The translations under genes and the position numbers were made by a program. A stretch of DNA of 56,595 nt from Bog-473 sp964457065 (GTDB taxonomy: Bacteria > Actinomycetota > Acidimicrobiia > Acidimicrobiales > RAAP-2): contig CAYWDQ010000007.1 of assembly GCA_964457065.1 (NCBI GenBank), positions 1-56,595 of the forward strand, written 5' to 3'. Below, one piece after another: positions 34,201 through 42,400 of this stretch; the first letter of the stretch is position 1; every line of letters begins with the position of its first letter. The notes under the pieces were generated by a model. It did no database searches and was not told the DNA's origin. It saw only the letters and a list, made by a program, of their open reading frames with translations.

Positions 34201-35003
34201 CGCCCACGTTGGCCCAGCTGACCGGCACCGTCGTGGCCGTCGTGCAGAAGTCCGCCGGCTACACCCTGGTCGCCTCGGACGGTGGGGTCTTCAACTACGG
34301 CGGCGCCGGCTTCTTCGGCTCGGCCGGCTCGATCCACCTCAACAAGCCGATCGTCGGGATCGCCACCACCCCCGACGGCGGCGGCTACTGGCTGGTGGCG
34401 TCCGACGGTGGGGTCTTCAACTACGGCGACGCCGGGTTCTACGGCTCGGCCGGGTCGGTGCACCTCAACAAGCCCATCGTGGGCATCGCCGCGACCCCCG
34501 ACGGCAAGGGCTACTGGCTCGTGGCGTCCGACGGCGGCATCTTCAACTACGGCGACGCCGGCTTCTTCGGCTCGGCCGGGTCGCTGCACCTGAACAAGCC
34601 CATCGTGGGCATCGCCTCGACGCTCGACGGTGGTGGTTACTGGCTGGTGGCGTCCGACGGCGGCATCTTCAACTACGGCGACGCCGGCTTCTTCGGCTCC
34701 GCCGGGTCGCTGCAGCTCAACAAGCCCATCGTGGGCGTCACCGCCACGCACGACGGCGGTGGCTACTGGCTGGTCGCCTCCGACGGCGGTGTCTTCAACT
34801 ACGGCGACGCCGCCTTCGAGGGGTCGGCCGGCTCGGTACACCTCAACAAGCCGATCGTCGGCATCACCGCCACCCCCGATGGCGGTGGCTACTGGTTGGT
34901 CGCCTCCGACGGCGGGATCTTCAACTACGGCGACGCCGCCTTCGAGGGCTCGGCGGGCGGTTCCCCGCTCAATGCGTCCATCGTGGGTGTGAGCGCCGGT
35001 TAG
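31224..35003 (+). CDS. giant secreted Ig-like/42-residue-repeat surface protein
   Basis: A 1259-residue exported protein. After a signal peptide (~1-45) comes the same unnamed domain as in the 27054 gene (~46-205). Then an Ig-like module (~206-303), four tandem 119-residue Ig-like repeats (~307-782), one more Ig-like module (~783-875) and a Ser/Thr linker follow. A small Cys-containing domain (~890-1010) precedes six copies of a 42-residue repeat (WLVASDGG..FNYGDAGF) ending the protein. The repeats may form a propeller. No anchor is visible, so it must be held by partners. Its start overlaps the previous stop (ATGA). Confidence 0.76.
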   Translation: MNNVLRRFASRATTAVVVTVILVGGSTLATGLIAAFDATPASAVTVPPWEPDPGSVGGLVFYNAAGTQITGGNVTDAPIAAYVEGTSTVRSGDTVATLYGYLPVSGEPTSEWSGLQLGGSTSFPNAGAPTPLNTATLPVETGASGDDTIFDLETVYPNVGTGAYAGTYQLRLYTNAAGKSQTTTYDSADISISGTGDTATWSVVYPSTPTFSSLGVLPASPQQFGTSETLTATVSPSAATGTVQFEVGTTDIGTPVTVTSGSAQTTTSALPVGADALDAVFTPTTGSGYSASNGLAPFTVSTAAEGTTTSLNAVTTPIDYGAENSETFTGTVTGQSSDGYPKGTVTVYYGASPTALCNETLPAGSGDSTNFSCALTTSQLTPNSYGSVVAVFTPAGTSSSNPDFTYTTSTSTPTQSFTVDPQSVGTTTSLNAVTTPITYGAENSETFTGTVTGATGDGYPEGTVTVNYGASPTELCSETLPTGSGDSANFSCSLTPSQLATGPYTSVDAIFTPAGTSSSNPDDTYTTSTSTPTQGFTVSLGSVGTTTSLNAVTTPITYGAETAETFTGTVTGQASDGYPEGSVTLDYGSTPVALCNETLPAGSGDSAGFSCSLTASQLAAGTYSNVDAVFAPGVSSSSNPDISYTGSTSTPTQSFAVHPVSAGSTTSLNAVTSPILFGSESAETFTGTVTGQSGDGYPEGTVTLDYGASPVELCSEALPAGSGDSANFSCSLSASQLAANTYSSVDAVFTPAGTSSSNPDFSYTASTSSPTQSFTVNPLIPTTTGLGVSPPGPQSAGTSETLTATVSPSQATGTVQFEANGSEIGSTVTVSGGTATYVTSGLPAGIDSLTAVYTPSAGTAYVGSSGSASFTVVPSPPPAPSGSTNSQGATSSSSSGTATATSTQETVTASGEGALTVATYASNPSAVAISDGTGAYYDAQVAGGSNFTSLTVTICDPGSGNSLSWLNGSTWEPFSSVTTVGGCLVGTVNSTTSPTLAQLTGTVVAVVQKSAGYTLVASDGGVFNYGGAGFFGSAGSIHLNKPIVGIATTPDGGGYWLVASDGGVFNYGDAGFYGSAGSVHLNKPIVGIAATPDGKGYWLVASDGGIFNYGDAGFFGSAGSLHLNKPIVGIASTLDGGGYWLVASDGGIFNYGDAGFFGSAGSLQLNKPIVGVTATHDGGGYWLVASDGGVFNYGDAAFEGSAGSVHLNKPIVGITATPDGGGYWLVASDGGIFNYGDAAFEGSAGGSPLNASIVGVSAG
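32142..33569 (+). repeat. four tandem 357-bp repeats (119-residue Ig-like units)
   Basis: Units begin at 32142, 32499, 32856 and 33213, each exactly 357 bases, and encode near-identical Ig-like units (opening TTSLNAVTTPI, with a CNETLPAGSGDS..FSC segment). Each unit carries two Cys that could form a disulfide. Confidence 0.85.
34260..35000 (+). repeat. six 126-bp repeats encoding 42-residue units
   Basis: Units begin at 34260, 34386, 34512, 34638, 34764 and 34890 with a strict 126-base period; the last is shortened. Each unit reads Y-[WT]-LVASDGG, then FNYG[DG]A, then FxGSAGS, then LNKPIVG. Such repeats are known to me from acidimicrobial surface proteins. Confidence 0.88.
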
Positions 35004-35018
35004 AAGCTGGAGGACCCC

Positions 35019-35900
35019 ATGACCATCAGAATCGACGACGCGCCCATCGTGCCGATCGGATCGGGCGGAGGGAAGCGCAAGGGCGGCCGCCGCGGCTCCG
35101 CCGCGGGTGCACACCCGTGGCGGGGCGCAGCCGCCCTCGAAGCCGTGGGCGTCTACGCCTGGTTCGGCGACACCATGGTGCTGGAGGACGTCACCCTGTC
35201 GGTCGCACCCCGGAGCGTCACCGCGCTCATCGGCCCGTCGGGCTGCGGCAAGTCGACTTTCCTGCGCATCCTGAACCGCATGCACGAGTCCGTGCCGGGG
35301 GCCAAGATGGCCGGAGAGGTCCTCCTCGACGGGCAGGACGTCTACGCGCCCGACTTCAGGATCACCGAGACCCGCCGGGAGATCGGCATGGTCTTCCAGA
35401 AGCCGAACCCGTTCCCGGCCATGTCGATCGCCGACAACGTGACGGCGGGACTGACGCTGAACGGCACCAAGGTCAGCCGCTCCGAGCGGGCCGAGCTGGT
35501 GGAGACCTGCCTGCTGCGGGCGGGTCTGTGGGACGAGGTCAAGGATCGGCTGGGGCGTCCGGGCGGGGCGCTGTCGGGCGGCCAGCAGCAGCGGCTCTGC
35601 ATCGCCCGCTCCCTCGCCGTTGGCCCCAAGGTGCTCCTGATGGACGAGCCCTGCTCGGCCCTCGACCCCACCTCGACCAACCGGATTGAGGAGACCATAC
35701 GGGAGCTGAGCTCGCTGGTCACCATCGTCATCGTCACCCACAACATGCAGCAGGCGGTCCGGGTCTCCGAGCGGGCCGCGTTCTTCCTGGCCGAACAGGG
35801 CGCACCCGGCCGCATCGTGGAGCAGGCGGCGACCGCGTCCCTGTTCGACAATCCGTCGGACTCCCGGACCGCCGACTACGTGCAGGGTCGCTTCGGATGA
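35019..35900 (+). CDS. pstB: PstB-type phosphate ABC importer ATPase
   Basis: The ATPase subunit of a Pst-type importer, 293 residues, with a Gly/Lys/Arg-rich N-terminal extension of about 40 residues. It has Walker A GPSGCGKST, the Pst hallmark FLRILNRMHESVPGAKMAGEVLLDGQDVY, Q-loop MVFQKPNPFPAMSI, signature LSGGQQQRLCIARS, Walker B VLLMDEPCSALDP and the switch His in VTHNMQQAVRV. It is cytoplasmic and drives PstC and PstA. Its stop overlaps the next start (ATGA). Confidence 0.95.
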   Translation: MTIRIDDAPIVPIGSGGGKRKGGRRGSAAGAHPWRGAAALEAVGVYAWFGDTMVLEDVTLSVAPRSVTALIGPSGCGKSTFLRILNRMHESVPGAKMAGEVLLDGQDVYAPDFRITETRREIGMVFQKPNPFPAMSIADNVTAGLTLNGTKVSRSERAELVETCLLRAGLWDEVKDRLGRPGGALSGGQQQRLCIARSLAVGPKVLLMDEPCSALDPTSTNRIEETIRELSSLVTIVIVTHNMQQAVRVSERAAFFLAEQGAPGRIVEQAATASLFDNPSDSRTADYVQGRFG

Positions 35901-36892
35901 CCATCACGGCCCGCCCGCCCGCAGCACCGCGCCAGATCACGGCGCAGCTGCAGCCGTCGGACCGCCTCTTCCACGGCGCGGCGCGGGTGATCGGCATGCT
36001 CGTCCTGTGCGTCACGGGCGCCATCGGGCTCTTCCTCGGCTACCAGTCCATCCCGACACTGCGCCACTACGGGCTGAGCTTCTTCACCACGGCCACCTGG
36101 CAGCCGGAACTCGACAAGATCGGGATCGCCGCCGTCCTCGTGGGTACGGTGGAGGTCGCCCTGGTGGCACTCGTGGTGAGCTTTCCCCTGGCGCTGATGT
36201 TCGCGCTGTTCATCTCGGACTACGCACCGCGGCGGCTGAAGTCCTGGCTGGTCACGATGGTCGACCTCATGGCGGCCGTACCCAGCATTATCTACGGGCT
36301 CTGGGGGTTCTTCCTGCTCCAACCCCAGGCCATCAACCTGGCCCGCTGGATGAGCCAGTACCTGGGCTTCATCCCGATCTTCCACGTGGACACGGACCCG
36401 GGCGCCGCGGTGTGGCAGCAGTCGCGGTACACGAGTTCGGCGTTCGTGGCGGGCCTGACTGTTGCCATGATGACGATCCCGCTCGCCTGCGCGGTCATGC
36501 GCGCTGTCTTCGACCAGGCTCCCGTCGCCGAGCGGGAGGCGGCCACCGCGCTCGGAGCCACGCGGTTCGGTGTGGCGAGGACCGTCGTCCTGCCGTTCGC
36601 CAAGGGAGGCATCATCGGCGGTACCATGCTGGCGCTCGGTCGGGCGCTCGGCGAGACCGCCGCCGTGCTCATCATCGTCTCGCCCGACTTCATCATCAAG
36701 CCTCGCATCTTGGAGGCGGGCACCCAGACGACCTCTGCGTTGATCGCGTCGAACTTCGGCAACGCAACGAAGTCGCAGCTCTCCGCGCTGCTGACCGCGG
36801 GATTCGTCCTGTTCCTCATCACCATCGTCGTGAACATGGTGGCGGCCACCGTCATCCGGCGTAGCCGCAGCGGCGCGACCTCGGACATCTGA
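35897..36892 (+). CDS. pstC: PstC-type phosphate importer permease
   Basis: A permease of 331 residues with about six transmembrane helices. Typical blocks are AVPSIIYGLWGFF, REAATALGATRFGVARTVVLPFAKGGIIGG (the EAA-like loop) and MLALGRALGETAAVLI. Length and order match PstC. Its ATG overlaps the pstB stop. Confidence 0.93.
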   Translation: MTITARPPAAPRQITAQLQPSDRLFHGAARVIGMLVLCVTGAIGLFLGYQSIPTLRHYGLSFFTTATWQPELDKIGIAAVLVGTVEVALVALVVSFPLALMFALFISDYAPRRLKSWLVTMVDLMAAVPSIIYGLWGFFLLQPQAINLARWMSQYLGFIPIFHVDTDPGAAVWQQSRYTSSAFVAGLTVAMMTIPLACAVMRAVFDQAPVAEREAATALGATRFGVARTVVLPFAKGGIIGGTMLALGRALGETAAVLIIVSPDFIIKPRILEAGTQTTSALIASNFGNATKSQLSALLTAGFVLFLITIVVNMVAATVIRRSRSGATSDI

Positions 36893-36894
36893 CG

Positions 36895-37992
36895 ATGACA
36901 ACCATCGAAGCCCCGCCCCCCGTCAAGGAACGCACCGAGCCGGCGCCGACCCCACGACGCCCGCGGCGCGTGCGGGCGCTCACCGGCGAGGAATGGCTGT
37001 CGCTCGTCGGCTCCGCCCTGGCGTCCGTTGCACTGGTGACGATCGGCTACGAGCACATCCTCGACTTCAGTGGAACGCTCGGCTTCCTGCTCTGCCTCTA
37101 CCTGACGTTCATGGTGATGTACGCCGTGGTCCTCTCGGTCTCGACCCCTCGCCCCATCGTGGTGGAGCGCCTGGTCACGATCACGCTGTGGCTGGCGGCG
37201 GCGGTCGTGCTCTTCGCCCTCGGGACAACGCTCGTCTACACGTTCATCAAGGGCTGGGGCGCCTTGGTCCACACGAACTTCTTCACCCACGACATGTCGG
37301 GCGTGGCGCCGACTGCACCGCTCACCCAGGGCGGAATCTTCCACGCCATCGTCGGGACGGTCATTGAGGTGGGCATCGCAGTGGTGATCTCCGTGCCCCT
37401 CGGCATCGCCACCGCCGTCTACATGATGGAAGTCGGGGGCAAGGGCTCCCGCCTCGTGCGCACCGTGGTCGAATCGATGACGGCTCTCCCCGAGATCCTG
37501 GCCGGCCTCTTCGTCTACGTGGTCCTGATCGTCGAGTTCGGCATGGCCAAGAGCGGTCTGGCCGCCTCCATCGCCATGGCGGTGACGATGGTCCCCATCA
37601 TCGCCCGGGCCGGCGAGGTGGCCCTGCGCGTCGTGCCCGGCGGCCTGCGCGAGGCCAGTCAAGCGCTGGGCGCGACGCACTGGAAGACCGTGTGGAGGAT
37701 CGTGCTGCCGAGCGCGCGCGCCGGACTCGGCACCGCCGTGATCCTGGCCATCGCCCGGGGCATCGGCGAGACGGCCGTCGTCCTCATCACCTCGGGTGCC
37801 TCGAGCTTCCTGACGTTCAACCCGACGGGGGTGCCGATGAACTCGTTGCCCCTCTACATCTACACCGCCTACACGACCCACGAGTCGAACGCCATCACGC
37901 GTGCCTTCGGCGCCGCCAGCGTGCTGCTCATCATGGTGCTGGCGCTCTTCGTGGTCATGCGCGTGCTGCTCCGCGAGAGGAAGAGCCGGTGA
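36895..37992 (+). CDS. pstA: PstA-type phosphate importer permease
   Basis: The second permease, 365 residues, longer than usual because of an N-terminal extension with extra helices (SLVGSALASVALVTIGY, then LGFLLCLYLTFMVMYAVVL). Family blocks are GIFHAIVGTVIEVGIAVVISVPLGIATAVYM, ESMTALPEILAGLFVYVVLI, EASQALGATHWKTVWRIVLP and ARGIGETAVVLITSGAS. It starts 2 bases after pstC and overlaps the next start (GTGA). Confidence 0.93.
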   Translation: MTTIEAPPPVKERTEPAPTPRRPRRVRALTGEEWLSLVGSALASVALVTIGYEHILDFSGTLGFLLCLYLTFMVMYAVVLSVSTPRPIVVERLVTITLWLAAAVVLFALGTTLVYTFIKGWGALVHTNFFTHDMSGVAPTAPLTQGGIFHAIVGTVIEVGIAVVISVPLGIATAVYMMEVGGKGSRLVRTVVESMTALPEILAGLFVYVVLIVEFGMAKSGLAASIAMAVTMVPIIARAGEVALRVVPGGLREASQALGATHWKTVWRIVLPSARAGLGTAVILAIARGIGETAVVLITSGASSFLTFNPTGVPMNSLPLYIYTAYTTHESNAITRAFGAASVLLIMVLALFVVMRVLLRERKSR

Positions 37993-39677
37993 GACGGTCG
38001 TCGTGGCGTGGCATCGCCGCCACCGCACTGCTGGGAGCGTTCATCGCACCCGCGTCTCTGTGGGGCGGGCAGGCGGCCCAGGCCGACGCCGGCACCGCGC
38101 TCATTCAGGGCTCCGGATCGAGCTGGGCGGCCAACGCCGTCAACCAGTGGGTGGCCGACGTGGCCTCACAGGGGGTCCAGGTGGTGTTCACGCCGGACGG
38201 CGACGCCCAGGGCCGACAGGACTTCGCCAACCGGACGTCCGACTTCGCGGTGACAGCCGAGGGCTACCAGGGTGTCGACCCGGTGACCGGCGTGTCAGAC
38301 AACTCCGGAGGTCGCCCCTATGCCTACCTGCCCATCGCGGCTGGGGGGACGTCGTTCCCCTACCAGATCAAGATCGACGGCCAGCAGGTCGAGAACCTCC
38401 GGCTCTCCGGCCAGACCCTGGCCAAGATCTTCACCAACCAGATCACCAACTGGGACGACCCAGCAATCACCAAGGACAACAACGGGGTGCAGCTGCCCTC
38501 CCTGCCCATCATCCCTGTCGTGCAGTCGGAGGGCTCCGGCTCGACCGAGCAGCTGACGAGCTACTTCAACGCAGAGTTCCCGAGCATTTGGCAGCCTTTC
38601 GCTGGGCAGGCCGGGGGGACCGAGTACTTCCCGCGGCAGGGCGACCAGATCGCCCAGAACGGCTCCAACTCGGCCATGAACTACGTGGCGTCCAGCCAGG
38701 CCAACGGATCGATCGGCTACGTGGAGTACTCGTACCCGCTGAGTGTCAACTATCCCGTCGTAAAGGTGCTCAACAGCGCCGGCTATTTCACGCTCCCGAC
38801 GCAGTACAACGTCGCGGTGGCGCTCGAGGACGCACAGATCAATATGGACCCGACGTCGCCCGACTACCTCTTGCAGAACCTCGACAACGTCTACACCGAT
38901 CCGGATCCCCGCACTTATCCCCTTTCTTCGTACGTTTACATGATTGAGCCGACCGGGACGTACCCCAACCCGGAGTCGAAGATCACGACCGCCAAGCGGC
39001 AATCGGTCGCCGACTTCGAGTACTACTCCATCTGCCAGGGTCAGAAGGAGATCGGGCCGATCGGGTACTCGCCACTACCGGTCAACCTCGTCGAGGCCGG
39101 CTTCGGCCAGATTCAGAAGCTCCAGCAAGCCGACCCCGGGATCGACCTGACCTCAATGAACATCGACACGTGCGACAACCCGACCTTCGTCGAGGGCCAG
39201 CCCGATACGAACTACCTGGCGACAATCGCGCCGCTGCCGCCGCCGTGCGACCAGCAGGGCGCCGGGCCGTGCGCGGCGGGCATCACGCCGAACGGGATCG
39301 GTGCCACACCGACGTCGTCGGGTGCCTATCCGGGCACGACCCACGCCGCCGCCGGGGCGGCGACCGCCGGAGCGTCCGGCTCGTCGGCCACCGCCTCGAA
39401 TGCCGCCGCCTCCGCCGCAGCGAGTACGGGAGCAACGACCGCCGCCGCGGCGGCCACCGCGGCGGCACAGGCGGCCGCGGCAAAGAGTGCGGCTTCGGGC
39501 ACGACGACCACGACCGAACCCGAGTTCATGCCGGCCACGCTGCCCAGCTACCACGCCTGGTCCGCGCTGGCCCGGTGGGGGCCGTACGCGGTCCTCCCCC
39601 TACTGGCCCTCTTCGCCGTTCCCGTCGTCATCGGCCGGCGCCGCGCCGCGCGGCAGCGTCAGGACGTCGGTTCGTGA
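37989..39677 (+). CDS. C-terminally membrane-anchored PstS-like binding protein
   Basis: A 562-residue PstS-fold protein. After a signal peptide the binding domain (~35-430) shows LIQGSGSSWAANAVNQWV, KIFTNQITNWDDPAI, QSEGSGSTEQLTSYF and GSIGYVEYSY. The PstS loop usually written GSGAGI reads DGDAQG here, the SDAP-type Asp reads VTAEG, and the RSDGSGTT Arg is replaced by Gln. An Ala/Ser/Thr-rich stalk (~445-515) leads to a helix (WGPYAVLPLLALFAVPVVIG) and RRRAARQR tail. Phosphate binding is therefore uncertain. It starts at GTG, overlapping the pstA stop. Confidence 0.8.
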   Translation: MRRSSWRGIAATALLGAFIAPASLWGGQAAQADAGTALIQGSGSSWAANAVNQWVADVASQGVQVVFTPDGDAQGRQDFANRTSDFAVTAEGYQGVDPVTGVSDNSGGRPYAYLPIAAGGTSFPYQIKIDGQQVENLRLSGQTLAKIFTNQITNWDDPAITKDNNGVQLPSLPIIPVVQSEGSGSTEQLTSYFNAEFPSIWQPFAGQAGGTEYFPRQGDQIAQNGSNSAMNYVASSQANGSIGYVEYSYPLSVNYPVVKVLNSAGYFTLPTQYNVAVALEDAQINMDPTSPDYLLQNLDNVYTDPDPRTYPLSSYVYMIEPTGTYPNPESKITTAKRQSVADFEYYSICQGQKEIGPIGYSPLPVNLVEAGFGQIQKLQQADPGIDLTSMNIDTCDNPTFVEGQPDTNYLATIAPLPPPCDQQGAGPCAAGITPNGIGATPTSSGAYPGTTHAAAGAATAGASGSSATASNAAASAAASTGATTAAAAATAAAQAAAAKSAASGTTTTTEPEFMPATLPSYHAWSALARWGPYAVLPLLALFAVPVVIGRRRAARQRQDVGS

Positions 39678-42400
39678 GGACACTCGTCGCAATCGCCGCT
39701 GCGCTGAGCCTCGGGCTCGGCATCGCCGCGCCAGCCCTGCTCGGGTCCGATGCGGGGGCGGCGGGCGGCGACGCCGGTGCGTTCACGACCACACAGACGC
39801 TCTCCCGGGACCAGGTGGTCAACGGCACCGACCAGGTCGTCGACACCCGGTCGGTGACGCTCAATGTCAGCCAGACCGCCAACCTCCAGGGCCGCCAGGA
39901 GATCGACGTGTCGTGGAGCGGTGCGCACCCGACGGGCGGCATCATCGCCAACCAGAACTCGGCCGAAGCGCAGTACGAGGAATATCCGTTCGTGCTGCTC
40001 GAGTGCCGAGGTATCGATTCCTCCGTGGCCAGCCCGGCCCAGCAGCTCACCCCTCAGACGTGTTGGACCCAGACGTGGACCGAGCACTACCAAGACAGCC
40101 TCGGTGACGCGTACCCGCCTTACCGCCTCGACGAGTACGCGTCCGCCGCTCAGCGAGCACCGATCGTCGGTGCGCCGTCGCCCCTCCCCGCGTCGTGCAA
40201 CGGCGACGAGGACGCGCCGGTGCAGGACTGGGTTCCCTTCGACGCCGACAACGGGCAGGTCTACTACGGCGGCAACGCCGGCTGCGCCGGAGAGCCCCCG
40301 GAGTCAGACGACGTGGGGGGCTCCGCCCTGCCCAGCAACGAGACGTTCGGAGTCACCGGCGTCGACGGCAGGGGGAGCGCCGACTTCGACGTCTTCACCT
40401 CGGACCAGAACGCGTCGCTCGGCTGTTCCCAGACCGTGTCGTGCGCGCTGGTCGCGGTTCCGATCATGGGCATCAGCTGCGACCCGACCGGTGCCTCGCC
40501 CGCTCCGAGCCAAGCCGACGTGGCCCAGTGCGAGGATACCGGCGCCTACGCGCCCGGGTCCCAGGCGGACACCAGCACGTACGAGAACGGCGCCGACCTG
40601 GCCGTCACCGGCAGCCTCTGGTGGAGCCCGTCGAACTGGCGCAACCGGATCACCGTGCCCTTGACCTTCGCCCCGCCACCAGACGCCTGCAGCCTGACCG
40701 GTTCGTCGTCGAGCAATGTGATCGACGTCTACGGCTCCGAGCTCCTCACGCAGGCGACCGGACAGTGGGACCCCAGCTTCTGCCAGAGCGGGTCCGACAG
40801 CTTCTCGGTGGTGCACGTCGTGTCGGGTGAACCCGAGGCGCGCAACCTGGTGGCGACCGGCAGCGCCGAGGCCGCGTTCACGAGCTACGCCCAACCGGGG
40901 GGCTACGGCAAACCCGTGGTCAACGCCCCCGTCGCCATCTCCGGGTTCACCATCTCCTACGACATCGACGGGTCCAACGGGCAGCCGTACGCCTCGCTCA
41001 AGCTGACGCCACTGCTCTTGGCCAAGTTGCTGACCGAGTCGTACCCCGGAGAGCTCTTCATGCAACAAGAGGATCCCGCACTGGCGCACAACCCGCTCAA
41101 CATCACCCAGGACCCAGAGTTCACCGGGCTGAACCCGGGGATCAACCCGATCCTGATCAGTGGCGCCGCGTCGGAGGCCGCCTCTGAGCTGATGGCACTG
41201 TCCAGCGACTCCGACGTGATGGAGGCCCTGACCACCTACATCAACGACGACCCGACCGCCCGGGCCTGGCTCAACGGCGCTCCCGACCAGTGGGGCATGG
41301 TCGTCAACCCCGCGTACAAGGGGATACAACTACCGGTGGACCAGTGGCCGCTCCTGTCCACCTTCGAGCCCGCTACCTACTACCAGACCGACGACAACGA
41401 CTGCCTGTACAACGACCCAGTCCCCTACCAACCCCTCGTGGCGGCCCCGCTGGCGAGCCTGGCGGACATCAGCGAGTCGCTGCAGTACAACGAGCCCAAC
41501 TCGACGACGCAGTGCAGCCAGCCCACTCCCGACTCATCCCTCGGAGAGAAGCTGACGACGGACCGGCAGCAACCCGCCGGGAGCCGGTTCATGATCGGGA
41601 TCACGCCTCTCGGCGACGACCAGCGCTACCTGCTCCAACCCGCCTCGCTGCAGACGACGGACGGCACATTCGTCGCTCCCGGCAACGCCTCGCTCCAGGC
41701 GGCGACGTCGCTGCTCACCCCGGACACGTCGTCGGGCACCTGGCCCATCCCCTACGCCGCCTTCCAGCAGTCGGCCGGCGCGTCGGCCTACCCCGGCACC
41801 ATGGTCGTGTACGCCGCGATCCCCACGATGGGGCTGCCGGCGTCCGATGCACAGGAGTACGCCTCGTTCCTGCAGTTCGCGGCGGCCACCGGGCAGACCC
41901 CCGGCTCGGGGGTGAGCCAGCTCCCCCCGGGTTACCTCCCGATGACGCAAGCCGACGGGCTCGGCGCCATGGTCGCCGAGACGGAAGCGGCGGCGCAGGA
42001 CGTGGCGGCGCAGAACGGGCAGGTGCCCGTGCTCACGGCCGGCAGCAGTCCGTCCGGGTCATCATCGTCAGCATCAGCATCAGCAGCCGCATCCGCATCC
42101 CCCTCCAGTGCGCACGCCGCCGGGGCGTCGGGCGGATTCGGCCAGTCGTTCGCCCCCGGCCAATACGGGTTCGTGCTGCCGCCGTTCTCGACTTCGTCCC
42201 CCGAGTCACCGGCCAAGCGCGCCCAGAGCGGTGCGACGACGCGACCCATACCGATCGAAATGGTCTCGAATCTGCTGCGGTCGGCGCAGCTGCTGTGGAC
42301 CTCGGGGTTCCCGGTCGGCCTCCTGTTCGGGCTGGCCGCACTCGGCGCGCTGAGCGTACCCATGACGTACCGCCTGGGGCGGCGCCGCGGCCGATGGTGA
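39674..42400 (+). CDS. large membrane-anchored PBP-like protein
   Basis: A 908-residue exported protein of unknown function. After the signal peptide a Cys-rich beta region (~30-360) contains the pattern SVTLNVSQTANLQGRQEIDVSWSG and several possible disulfides. A PstS-like half follows (~395-770): NAPVAISGFTISYDIDG, LKLTPLLLAKLLTESYPG, NPLNITQDPEFTGLNPG and a LTTYINDDPTARAWLNG block. A Ser/Ala-rich stalk and one helix (FPVGLLFGLAALGALSVPMTY) with a basic tail end it. It is coupled at both ends (GTGA start, 7-base overlap with the next gene). I recognise the general PBP resemblance, not a specific role. Confidence 0.7.
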   Translation: MRTLVAIAAALSLGLGIAAPALLGSDAGAAGGDAGAFTTTQTLSRDQVVNGTDQVVDTRSVTLNVSQTANLQGRQEIDVSWSGAHPTGGIIANQNSAEAQYEEYPFVLLECRGIDSSVASPAQQLTPQTCWTQTWTEHYQDSLGDAYPPYRLDEYASAAQRAPIVGAPSPLPASCNGDEDAPVQDWVPFDADNGQVYYGGNAGCAGEPPESDDVGGSALPSNETFGVTGVDGRGSADFDVFTSDQNASLGCSQTVSCALVAVPIMGISCDPTGASPAPSQADVAQCEDTGAYAPGSQADTSTYENGADLAVTGSLWWSPSNWRNRITVPLTFAPPPDACSLTGSSSSNVIDVYGSELLTQATGQWDPSFCQSGSDSFSVVHVVSGEPEARNLVATGSAEAAFTSYAQPGGYGKPVVNAPVAISGFTISYDIDGSNGQPYASLKLTPLLLAKLLTESYPGELFMQQEDPALAHNPLNITQDPEFTGLNPGINPILISGAASEAASELMALSSDSDVMEALTTYINDDPTARAWLNGAPDQWGMVVNPAYKGIQLPVDQWPLLSTFEPATYYQTDDNDCLYNDPVPYQPLVAAPLASLADISESLQYNEPNSTTQCSQPTPDSSLGEKLTTDRQQPAGSRFMIGITPLGDDQRYLLQPASLQTTDGTFVAPGNASLQAATSLLTPDTSSGTWPIPYAAFQQSAGASAYPGTMVVYAAIPTMGLPASDAQEYASFLQFAAATGQTPGSGVSQLPPGYLPMTQADGLGAMVAETEAAAQDVAAQNGQVPVLTAGSSPSGSSSSASASAAASASPSSAHAAGASGGFGQSFAPGQYGFVLPPFSTSSPESPAKRAQSGATTRPIPIEMVSNLLRSAQLLWTSGFPVGLLFGLAALGALSVPMTYRLGRRRGRW

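Noticed and set aside
34260..35000. Regular repeats considered as a CRISPR array.
   Set aside because: The period is 126 bases and wholly in coding frame; there are no short repeat and unique spacer units.
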